64,000 nucleotides of DNA from Edaphochlamys debaryana (taxonomy: Eukaryota; Chlorophyta; Chlorophyceae; Chlamydomonadales). Below, in pieces: positions 48,618-60,600 of the stretch. Below the pieces are notes generated by a model. That model had not been told where the DNA came from. It did no database searches and worked only from the letters and a program-made list of their open reading frames with translations. Position 1 is the first letter of the stretch; the number at the start of each line of letters is the position of its first letter. Position numbers and translations under genes: made by a program. The DNA lies in assembly GCA_016858145.1 (NCBI GenBank), contig JAEHOE010000017.1, forward strand, positions 124,001 through 188,000, in the 5' to 3' direction.

Positions 48618-51600
48618 TTACCGCTCCGCACTGCCGGCGGCGGCGGGAGCGGGAGCGGGAGTCACGGCGCAGCGGCGGGCGCTGGCCCGACGCACGTACG
48701 CCGCCGCCGCCACCGCGGCGACCGCCGCCACCACCACCGCGCCCACCGCCGCACAGACCGCGATCACAGTCACAGAGCCGCCTCCGCCGGAGCCCCCCTC
48801 CCCACTGCTGCTGCTCGCGCCGCCAGAGCCGCCGCCGGCCTCAGCTTTGGCGGTCTGGTCAAGGGTGGCCTCTGTCGTGCTGCCGTCGGTTCCGGCAAGG
48901 GCGGAGTTGTCGGCTGTTGTTGCAAGAAGGGGGGTGTTGAGGGGGTCGTTGGCCTTGAGGGCAGGGGGTCCGGAGCGCGGGGAGGGTAGCGGAGGGGGTA
49001 GCGCAGGCCGAGGCGGCGGGGCTGGGGGGGTCGGTGGACGGGGGCTGGGCGGAGGCCTAGGGGGTCGAGGCGGGGAGGGGCTGGGGGGTGGCGGCGTGGG
49101 TGGGCGGGGGCTAGGCGGAAGCCGGGGGGGCCGAGGCGGGGAGGGGCTGGGGGGCGGCGGCGTGGGCGGGCGGGGGCTAGGCGGAGGCCGGGGGGGCCGA
49201 GGCGGGGACGGGCTGGGGGGCGGCGGCGTGGGTGGGCGGGGGCTGGGCGGAGGCAATGGGGGTCTCGGGCTCGGCGGCGGGGAGGGAGGGGGCGGGGAGG
49301 GTGGCGGCGAAGGCGGCCGGGGGTTCGGGGACGGAGGCGTGGGTGACGGGGGTAGAGGCGAAGAGGAGGATGCGTGCTAAGGCCCCCCTGAGCATGAGAG
49401 CCTGCCAACAGGTGGCGGCCTTAGCGCGGTTAGGCCCAAGCACTGTCTCCCCCCTCGCGCTGGCTGCCAACCCACCATGATATCAAAGTCTTGGTACGCG
49501 GCCCCTGCGGAAAGACATGCATCACAGGAAAGGAGGTGGGGAGGTGGAGGTTACCATTCTTTCTGGCGTCGGACAGGGGGCCCGGGGCTACACCCACGCC
49601 CTGCGGCTGAACCGTGCTGCCGTACGTCGTACTGCCCCGCATGCCGTACCCCGCTCACATTGCCCCTGGTAAAGTCGGTTCTGAACACCAGCATGGGTGG
49701 CGGGGGCGGGGGCGGCGCTGGCGGGGCCGGCGGCCTGGGGCTGGGCGGCGGCGGCGGCGACGGCGGCGGCGAGGGCGGCACGTAGTTGTACGGCCCCACG
49801 TAGCCAGGATGACGCTCGTCGCACAGCATGCCCGAGAAGTTCCGGAACAGAATCCCGGATCTGGATCCAGATCCGGCCAGGCCGCCGTTCCGCGCCACCC
49901 GGAACGACGCCGTCACATTCAGCGTCACGTTCGCGAGCGGGCTTCGCGGCGTGATGCAAACCCGATAGATCGCCCCATCGGGGGGGTCCATCGCGACGTC
50001 GTCAAAAGCCCAAGCGACATACTCGAACTGGGTCGGCAGCGGCTTGGCGAGGCGGTTGTCTCCGCCGTGGCGCCCCCCACGTGCGTACGGGTGCAGGGGG
50101 TGGAGGCTGAAGGTGTTGCTGGATCCCACGGGGACCAGGGCGCCCGGCAGGCTCCATGACACCACCAGGTCCAGGTTGACCCCCGGGTCCTCCTCGGTCG
50201 CCCCTGGATGCGGAAAGGAGGGGTGGGGCGATGGTGAGGCCAGCAGGGCGCACGGGTAAGAAAGAGGCCAGAGCAAGCTTTAAGTCAAGAGCCCAAAGCC
50301 AGGAGCCAGGAGCCAGGAGCCTGCGACCACGTGCAAAGTTGAAAGCTAGTGGTCATGATGCCGGGTTGACTGGTGAAATCTGCGCATCCGGCATCGGCGC
50401 GTACAGCGCACGTGCACCCACCAGATCCGGGTTGGATCTGCCACGAGGCCGTGATCCGCAGCACGGGCGCCACGGGGTACACGCCGATGCGCTGGCGCGG
50501 GTCGTCCACGTTGCATGGGGAGATGAAGAGCCGCGAGCCCTCCACCAGCACGCCACCTGCCGTACCGTTCACGGCCAGGCACATGCGCGGTGCCAGCCCC
50601 AACAGGCGGTCGTACACGGGCCGGGGGACCAATTGGTAAAACACACTGGGGGGGTAGAGGGGGGAGCCAGGGAGGGGGTGCACAGGGAGGGGGGAGCGGG
50701 GAGATGCAGGGCGTGTGGTGATACTTGCGGAGTGGTGTAAGGGTCCCAACGGGCGCTCATTTCCAGACAGCGTGGCCTGCGTGCCCTAAGCGCATGCCCC
50801 ACGACCGCAGCGTCCAGAGCCCGCACACTCCGCCTAGGCGTGCTGTGCTGTGCTGGCAGGTGGCGTGCTGTGGGCGTGCTGTGGTGCCTACTGCCAGCAC
50901 CTGCAATAGGCGTGCTGTGCTGTGCGCGGTGAGGGCAGCAGCGCAGCATGTGCATCGCGGGGTGCGCGTGCATGCCTGGACCCATCCCACCTGGACTGCA
51001 CAGGGTGGGAATTCTCGAACACCAGGAAGCGCTGGGAGTCCAGCCCGGCAGCGCAGCGGGACCAGAGCGTGTTGGCGCCCGAGGCTGTGCCGTTGAGCGT
51101 GAGGCAGGAGCCGCGGGCGTCGGCGATGCGGTAGGCGTAGCCGCGGGCGGAGGGCGTGCCTGGACGCGTGAGGGGTGAAGGGGGCAGGGGAGCGCAAGGT
51201 GGGGTGGGGTGGGGTCAGTGAGGCGCGAGGCGCTGGGGGTTGAGAGGCGGGGATGCTGGAGCGCAGCGCATGGGTGTGGCAGTGTCAGGGATCCGCTGTG
51301 TGGAGGCCAGCGTTGGGAGCTACCAGGCGAAACAACAGCAGGCCGCGGGTTCGGAACAGGGCGGGGGAGGGACTGCGGGGCGGGGCGGGGTTGGGTGGGA
51401 TGGGGAGGGGCTCACCCGGCGCGGGGGTGTCGTACAGCTCGAAGCGCTGGCCGTGGCGGCTGATGTTGCAGGCGGGGAGCGTGAGCTCGTCCCCTGCGGT
51501 GGCGTCCACGCAGCGGGGGGCGAAGAGGCCGGTGGCGGGGGAGATGGTGCGGAACCTGGGGCGGTGGGTTGGGTGGGTTCGGTTGGGGGTGAGAAGAGAG

Positions 51601-54600
51601 GAAGGGGAAAGGGCGGTGAGCCAAGGTACCCCACAGCCCCCTACCTACCCCTCGTCCCCCGCACATGCCGAGGCAGCGGCCTGCCCCTTGCTGCGTAAAC
51701 GCGCACGCCCAGCCCTCCTCACTCCGCCCCACCCCGGGGTGTACTCTAACCCTTTCAGGGGTCCCCTGGACCCTTTCAGGGGACCCCTGGACCCTTTCAT
51801 ACTGCTGACCCGCACATGCCGAGGCAGGGACCTACCCACCGCCGCGTACGCAGCACCCTCCAGCCCCCACTGCACACCCGTCTCACCCCTGGGTGTACTC
51901 CGTGAGCAGGAAGCGCTGCGCGTCGGACTCGTCGCACAGGGCCAGACGGATGCGGGGCCCGAGCAGCAGGGGGTTGATGAGGGGGGCCAACCGGGAGCCA
52001 GCGTCCAGCTCCCAGCACAGGCCCCGGTCGCTGCGGATGGAGTAGACACCCGGCCGGTCCGTGACTGCGGTTGGAGAGCGCGGGGCGGCAGGCAGCGCGC
52101 ACGACAGATGTCTCGATCGGAAAGGGGTGCATGGATTGAGAGGTTGCTGCGCGCAGCTGGTCTATATAATGTCAAACTGGGTGGTCAACGCCGGCTCGTG
52201 ATGATGTGGTGCGCAGGCCGCAGGCCGCAGGCGAGCCCACGCACCGGCCGGCTCCAGCCCCCAGTACTGCTTGGGCAAGGTCTCGGAGCAGAGCTGCAGC
52301 GCGGGCTTTACGCCCAGCGTGTCATTGTTGGAGGGTAGGCCCACGCAGGCGGGGCGGTAGGCGAAGCCCATCCACATGGACCCCTGCCGCAGCCGCGTGC
52401 GGGGGCCCCCTGCGTGAGGTGGGTGCGGGTGCGGGGCGGGTGGGTGGGTGAATGGGTGGGTGGAGCAAGTGGGGTTGAGGCAGGGCCTAGAGCCAGGCAA
52501 AGTCTCCGAGGCTGAGCGAGGTAGGGATGGACTGGACTGGATGGCTCGAAGAGGTGTTGATATTTGTACGGATAGGGGCGGCGAGGGGGCACCTCTCAAG
52601 CCCGTCGTCATGCATGGTCCCCACTCGCTCCCCAGCCAGCAGCCGGCCGCACGCACGCACGCACCTTCCTCGATGAAGCGGAAGGTGTAGGCCGGCGGCG
52701 GCGGCGCGGCCAGGCAGTTCCGCGCGCTGAGGAGCGGGCCGCCGTCGGCGCCGCCGCTGGCTAGGCACATGTCCCCCACACGGAGGGCGTGGGTCACGTG
52801 GGTGCGGTAGGGCCCACGTGGCTCCAGGAAAGCCTGAGGCGGCGATGCATGCAAGAAAGGGAGGGAGTTTTCACGTCTGCCGCCCTACGCTTGCCGTACG
52901 CTTGCCGTACACGTCTGCCGTACGCTGCCGTACGTGCGTGTAAGGTACGAGGAACGCAGAGGGCGTGAGGGCGTGAGGGCGTGAGGGCGGGTTCCGCGGA
53001 CCCGCTGAGCACCGCGGGCGGGACATGGCAGACGCATGCAATCAAGGCTCGCGCGGTTGTACCGACCCTGGGCGCTTCATTTGCCACCCACTCACCGGCA
53101 GGCGCTGCGGCTGCATGTAGGCGGGGTTGAGGCGCGTGCGCAGCGTGCCCGTGAAGTGCCCCACCACCGCCAGCGCCCAGCGCTGCGGAAGCTGCGCGTC
53201 GGCTGTGTTGACGAGGCGCGAGCCCAGGCGGCGCGCAAAGACGGCGAAGGCCACGTCCGTTCCGGCCGTGAGGTTGGTCAGCAGCGTGCGCTCCACGTTG
53301 TTGGTGGCGTCGGGGGCAAAGGTGATGGGGAAGAGGAAACGCAGCTCTGTGGGGGTGGGGTGGTAAGGGTGGGGGCATGCGTGGGGGGGTGGGGGGGGGT
53401 ATGTGTGTGGTGTTTAGACTTGGGAGGCAGTCGGCCCCCCGGACTGAGCCTGGCCCTGCCCCGGGGCACGGGGTGAGGGGGTGCAGGTTCCCATAGATAG
53501 AGTCTCCCTCACACAGAGTGAGGGGAGGGGAGCGAGGCAGCTGGCTGTGCTGAGAGCGCGCCCCACCCGCGGTCAGGACTGCCCTTGGGCTTCCCTGGCT
53601 CTCACCCTTCTGCTGGAACGTGATGTTGGGGCTGCCGTTGAGGGCGTAGCCCAGGTCCAGGTTGTTCACCAGGGCCTTGGTGGCCTGTGGATGGGAGGAG
53701 AGAGGATGGAGGGGGGAAAGAGGTGGACGAAGGGGGGGGCCACAACAGGTGGCTGTCAGGTTGCGCGGACCCCTCGCCCTGCCCCTCGCCGCGTTGGAAC
53801 CTCCCGCCCTTTCTACCACCGTGTGCCCAACCCCCACCTGCAGAGCCGCTGGGTAGTCGTGCCACACGAGCACCGCCGTGATGGGGCTGGGGATCAAGGG
53901 GGGTGGCGTTCTTGGGGTGGGTGGATGCGGAATGCAGCGAGAGGCGGGGGTTCTCTGGCACAGCGACGAGCGCCAACAAGCAGAGGCCCTAGGTTGCGGC
54001 AGGGCCCGCAGACCGGTGCGCGGGTATGCATGATGACTCACCCCTCCCCCGTGGCGCGAATGCCGTACAACGTGATGGTCTGGTTCTCCACGATGGTGCC
54101 CATGTCGGCGACCTGCATGGCCGTACGGTTGTACGACAAGGGGCCTGATCAAGGCCGCGGTGCTGCGCTCATGTGGCACTGGGTCAGGGCCCCTTCCATC
54201 TCTTCCCCCGGCCATTGACACACGCTCCTAGCCTCGCGCCCACTCCCCTCGCATTCCACCACTCCTCAGCCGCTCATCCCACCTGCAGCCGGTGTCCCTC
54301 GGGGGACAGCCCCGGCAGCGGAATGGTACCGGACAGATCCATACGGCCCCAGCCCTGGGGGAGGGAGGGAGAGAGGTGGAGGTTGGGAGCGGATACGAAG
54401 CTGGCAGACGAAAGTATGGTTTGACGGGGTGCCCACACGCAGGCGTGGTCGAAGTCCGCAGGTGAGGCCGCCCTGCAATGAATGGGTTGGAAGCGGCGGG
54501 GTGGTGGCGGGGCGGGGCGCCGAGCGCACAACAGAGCCTGCCTCCGAGGTCCGACTTCCGTGCTTGCGCCTTGCCCAACAGCCCGCCCGCCAGGACCCCC

Positions 54601-57600
54601 GGCTGCCTCCCACCCATGCCCACAGCCCGCATTTCCCTCTCCACAGGCCCCCAGCACTCGCCTGCAACGACCTGGCCCCGGCGATGGCCAGCGCTTTGAG
54701 CAGCATTCCCGAGGGCGTGAAGTTGGCGGCCTGTGGGCCCACCCAGCCCGCGGGGTAGTAGCCGTGGCGCAGATACTGCCGCACGAGTGCCAGGTGGCCC
54801 GAAACCTGGGGGGGGAGGGAGGGGGGAGGGGGGACGGGTGGGTAGGAGAGAGGCGGGGATGCAGATGGGGGGAGCGGTGCGGGCGGGGGGCGGGTTGATG
54901 GGCGTTGAGGGGGAGGCGGCAGGGCGCGAGACGACGGGAGAGGAAGGCTGCCTTCCAAGAAACACTTATCAGGCATGCGTCCGGACTCCATCCATGAACG
55001 TGCAGAATATCACTCATTGTACGACACGTATCCGAATCCGGATCCTAATCCGTGTCCGGACTCACTGTGGGAGTGGCCATGGACGTGCCTGCAGGGGTGA
55101 GGAAGCAGGGGGGGGGCAGGGGGCATGCTCAAGCAAGCCAGGGACGCGGCAGGCCCGGAGCACACTTCATCCTCGCCGCCTCAGCCGCCCGCTCCTGGCC
55201 CCACCAACATGCCGCCTGGGCCCCACCTGACTTCCACGTCAGGCCCGAGGCAGCCTCCCCCATGCGTGCATTGACCTCTCCCCCTCCCGCCCTTTGCCCA
55301 GGCCTGCCTCGCCCCATTTAGCCTGCTCCCCCGCACCTGACTTCCACGTCAGCGCGTCGGAGCAGCCTGGAGAGGGCCGGGTGAGGGCCGGGGTGGAGGC
55401 AAGGCCCGGCACGAGGGTCCATCTCTCACGCACACACAGCAGGCGGTGACTGCCCTTGGGGCCTGGACGCGCTGCACTCAGGTCTACATTGCAGAAGGCA
55501 CGCACGGTCGGCCAGGCGGGTCGCACACCAGCACCCCGACCGCACACCTGCGGACTCGTTGAAAGAGGTGGACTTGGCTGACTGCAGGGCCTGGCCTGTG
55601 GGGATGGGGGCGAAGGGAGTGCATGATAGGGGAAGGGGTCATCGCGCGTCGGGTCGACCCGGCCGATGATGGGAACTGCTACGGTACCCACGCGGTACCC
55701 ACTGCTGCAGCGTTTGCCCCCCCCCCCCCTCGCCCGCGGCGGGCTGTTCCTCACCGGGCGCCGCGAGGTCTGGCTTGATCCGCCCATCACGCTGCGTGCG
55801 TACGGCACGTACGGCAAGGATGCCGGCGCATCAAGTCAGCAGCAAGCAGTGACAAAGCAGCAGCGAGCGAGGGGCGAGGCCCGACTCAGCGCAGCCCCAA
55901 CAAGGGCTCGTGCGTGTCCCGGGGGCGGCAGGGCGCCTCACCGTGGGGCCATAGGAGGGGAAATCGGCGACGCTGCTGGGGCCAATGGTGATGTTATCCT
56001 TCAAGGGCGCGGGGGCCGCGGGCGAACGTTGCAACGTTAGCAATTGCAGGAGGCCTATCTATTCATGCGCTCGCTGCCACGGTCTCTGCCTCACCGGCCC
56101 CATGTAGGCCAGCTCCCTGAGTCCGCACAGCGTGTTGTTGAGGACGTTGATCATGAACTGGCCCAGGCCCTGCGCGTTTTGGGAGGCGTACGGATGGGGG
56201 AAGGGGTGAGGGGCAGGGCGGGGTGAGGCTCGGGGGCGCACTGATGGTATAAGGGGAAAGAGGTTCACGAGAGTGGACCTACCCCACCACCGTCTCCGCG
56301 CCCGGCCCCGCCACCAACATCCACACGGTAGAGAGCCGATGCCTTCCTACAGTCCCAGACCCCAGTCCCCAGGGCCCCACGCACCCGCGTGATGGGCGCG
56401 CTCAGCAACGACGTGTGCGCATAGCTGGGCCAGTTCTTATCCGGCGTCGAGTACTCGCCGTCACCCCGCATGAAGAGCGCTCGCTTGACGCCCGCCGCCA
56501 CCAGATTGGCCGCGCGGGTGGCGAGGGAGCAGTTGGGCCCGGGCGCGCCAAGATTGACAAGTACGAACGAGCTGCCGTACGATCCGACCAGGGAGCTGCA
56601 GGCGCCCAGGGGGTTGGCGCGTACGACGGGGATGGCGCCCTGGCGAGGAGCGGGGGACGAGGAGGTGGGGCGCGGCGGGCCGGGAGGAGGAGGTTGTTAT
56701 GCAAGGGAGGGGATGAGAAAGAAGAGTCGATGGGGGGACTGTGCCTGTCATTATTAATGAATGACGGCCCAAGTACGCTCACCTTCTTGGTTTCGTTGAC
56801 GAACTTGGCGAACGTGTAGTCACCCGAGCCGAGGACTGGCCACACCTGTACGGCAGCACGGCAGCCACACATACACGTGGTGCTGATCAACTAACGACCC
56901 ACATGTGACCTGCTAGCAGTGGCATCTTTGCCCCTCCGTGGTCAAGAGTCGTAGGGGGCGAGCAGGGTACCCCAACCGCCCAACGGCTGGGCGCAAGCGG
57001 CCCCGCCCGACCCTCCACCGTCCCTCGCCCACCGCCGTCTGGCTGTAGTCACGTGGGTACGGGCTCAAGGCCGATGTACGGCATTTGTACCGGAACACGA
57101 TCATCACGTGGTCACCGTTGTCGTTCACGCCGTCCTGGGGGCGGAGATTGTGGACGCAATGTGGGCATTGTTGTTGTTGTTGTTACACGGACAAGGGCAT
57201 CAGCCGTGAACTCCCATACGGGCCGTGGGCCAAAGGGAGTGGGAGGTGTGGGGTGAGAGGTGGGCCGGTTGGATAGAAGACCACGGGGTGTACAAGGCGC
57301 TGTGACTGCGGCGGGCCCGCTCTCACTCTCACCGCGTGGTTAGCGAGGGCCGCCACGGCGATGACGTTCTGAGGGGCGGGCGGGAGCGGACGGGGACAAG
57401 CAAGGGGAGGCGGGGGGAGGTATGCAAAGGCAGGCCTCCTTCCTGAACAGGCGCTTGTACACCGGCGGATCCAAGTCTGCGTCTCGCCCTCCGCTGGCCC
57501 TCCCCTAGCGGCCTAGCCCCTCGCGTCCCCTCCCCTCCCGGCCCCCTGCCCCCCCCTGCCTTGGCGGTGGACGGAGCTGACACAGTGCCCCAGGGCATCT

Positions 57601-60600
57601 TGCCGTTGCGGCCTGGGCGGAGGCGGAGGCGGGCCGGGTTACTTACAACTCCGGGCTTTGCCCCAGATCGATGCAGAACGGCGCAGTGGGAGCCAGCCAA
57701 CGGCCACATAACCCCAACGAGCAAGCGAGGGCTGATAACTACCGGTAGGGCCCGCCCCATGCCACATGGCCGCAAAGGAACGGGGGCTGCTGACTCCCGG
57801 CAGGGCCCGTGCGCCCCTGGAGCGAGGGTTGATGATGCCTTAGGCCTCTCATCCTGACGGGCGCTCGACCGCATCGCTCAACTCCGCTCCACCCACCTTC
57901 GTTCCCGGCGGCGATGACGGACAGGAAGTCGGGGTGCCGCCTGTGGTGCCGCGGGGGTGGGGGCGCCGTAAGGGTTAGGCACGGGATGAGCTACGGTGAT
58001 CGCCAGAGAGTCGCTAGATACCGGGCCAAATCAAAGATATGAGGGCGCGGATGGAGCCCGTGCACAATATCCGAGCAAGCTCAGTTCACTGCGGCCCCAA
58101 CAAGCGCACGACAAGAATGAATGTACATGCGCAACTGCGCACGCACCATGCGAAGGCGTCGAAGGCCAGGGAGTTTTCGTCGTACACGTCCCCGCCCGCC
58201 CCCGTGAGGCCCCAACTGTCCGACCCGATGCGGGCGCCCGCATTGTACTGGTTCTGGGGGGGGGGGAAGGGGGGCAGAGGGGGGAGTGGGAGAGGGGGAG
58301 AAGGGGCGAGAGTGAGGTTCGTATATGTATATGAGTTTAATGGACGGGGACAGCGCTACAGGCCCAGTGCGGCTTGCTAGACGTACCCCTCGTTGTCATC
58401 AAGCTCAACCCCCAGCCCCGGTACCTCCACTCATCCAGGCCAGGGCATCCCCTCCACCCATGCGCCCCCTAGGCCCCCTAGCCAACCCCGCCCCCCCACC
58501 CCCCTCCTCCCCCCACCGGCAGCACGCTCCAGTCCTCCTGCCCGGGCACATTGAAGCGGGTGGTGGGGTCTTCGCAGTCCACCAGGGACACCTGGGGGGG
58601 GAGGGGGGGGGAGGGTACGAGGGGTCAGAGGTAGGGGTAGGGGAGCAGGGGCATGACCAAGTGCAGGCACACGCGCTCGAGCCTTGCCCTCTCCTTCCGC
58701 CTACCCTTGCCCCACTTCTGCTTGCTCTTCGCCCCTCCTCTTTGCCCCTCCTCACGGCTCACCCCACCCCCCAGCAGCTGCCCCCTTACCCGGGCCATGG
58801 GTGCCGCACCCGTTCCGTTGTCGTGGCGGAAGTTGGCCGAGCCGTCGCCAATGGCGCCCGTCACGATGCCGACCACGTGTGTGCCTGTTGGCGGTTAGAG
58901 GTTGGAAGTTGAAGTTAGCGGTTGACGGGGAGAATGAGAGGATTGAGCTGCGCAAATATGCCTTGGTGCCGATGCGCCGCCCACGTGCCCAAGCCGCGTC
59001 GCCAGGTGCCTGGGACCCACCGTGCCCCGAGCCCTCGCCGTAGTTGGACATGTTGTAATTATTTGCGGGAGTAAGGGGAATAGCACAGCACAACGCAGCG
59101 TAGTCAGCAGGAGGTTGGGAAAGGGTAGCCGGCACTACGACAGGGTTGGGGCGCGAGCGAGCAAGCAAGGTGCGGCTCGCTCACTGGGGTTGAAGGGCGA
59201 GATGTACTGCACGACCTTGCGGTGGTCGGGCACCCGCCAGTGCCGGGGCACGGGCGGGCCGTTGGTGCTCTGGAGAGCAGCCAGAGCCTGGTGACCGGGG
59301 GGGAGGGAAGGGGTGGACGGGAACGGGGGCATGCAGGGTGGGCGGGGGGGTAGGGAACTAGTTGGGCCATGCAAGCAGGGCTTGAAACTCATCCACCCCG
59401 TTCTCTAGCCCAGGCCCGTTTGGGCCCAACCGACGTCCTTTCCCAACCGCCATGTGGTCCCAGGCGGGCCCACCTTGGGCGGGTAGTCGTCATCCATGAA
59501 GTAACAACTGCCCAGGTCCACCCCCGTGTCGTCGACCTGGGGAAAGTGGGAAAGGTGGATGGTGGGTGGATGGACACTGGACAGTGCGGACCCGACCTTA
59601 ACGAGGAAAGGCGCCTCTGCATGCCCAAGGACAAGAAGGGGTCACACTGGTTGCCCCAGCCATAAGCCCAACAGCCACCTTCCGGCCCCTGGGCCCCCCA
59701 GGAGCTCGGGTCCCCCAGGGCCCACGCACCAGCTCTCGACCTCTCTGTTCCCCCTCGCTCTTAGGCTCACCCCCACGATCTCGCCGTTGCCCATCACCCC
59801 CGCCGCCCAGTACGGCCGCGTCTTGGCGGAGGGGTCCTTGTTGGTGGCCAGAGAAATGCCGCCTGGGGGTGGGGGGCGGGTGGAAAGAGGAAAAGTCGCG
59901 GCAGCACAGGAGGACGGAGAGAAGTTGGACCGGCAGCTGTGTGGCACCTCATACGTCATCCCGCCCCCCCACCCCACCCGCCCACCCGACTGCGTGATCC
60001 AGCCGCCCACTGCGTCCGTGCTCTCGGCCCGCGTCATTGGCGCCACCCAGGCCGCAACCTCGCGCCCCAACAGCCACGCCACGGCATCGGGAATGTCCTG
60101 GACGAGGAAGGAGGGGAGGGCAGTGGAGAGAAGAGGCGTAAGAAAATACATTTGCAGAGCACTGACGCGCACAACAAGCTCTGCGCCTTTCCCACGCTCC
60201 CAACAAGGCACCCACCCGCGCCACCCCCCTCCAGCCGCACCCCCCCGGCTCACCTCGGGGCAAACGAAGGCATTCATGTAGTACGCCGTTCCCCCTGAGG
60301 TCTCGTTGGGGGCGGCGTTGCTCAGCTGGGGCCAGCAGGGGTCGTCGGCGCTGCTGAGGCCCAGGGCTGCCGCCAACTGGCCCGGCCAGTCTCGGAAGAT
60401 CGCCTGTACCTCGCTCAGCGACAAAGATCCGACCAGCTGTACGGAAACGCCGTACTGATCCGGCCCAGTGACGTTTCCCTCGTCCGGCGCTTGCAGGAGC
60501 GCCCGGGACCGCCGCGAGATGATCTTGGACGCTTGGCGCCACGTCATCACGTTGTCCAGTACGGCACTCAGCGCCAGCTCATCCAATTCCTGTGGCTCAG

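Noticed and set aside
47914..49380. 488-codon open frame on the plus strand
   Set aside because: Its second half is antisense to the Pro-rich/transmembrane exon of gene E (Pro codons read backwards give Gly/Arg); no domain or signal is seen in the first half.
49551..50203. Stop at 49551 as the only end of gene E
   Set aside because: A canonical donor (GTGAGC) at 49658 joins in phase to a Pro-rich exon with a transmembrane helix; the read-through form is kept only as a possible isoform.
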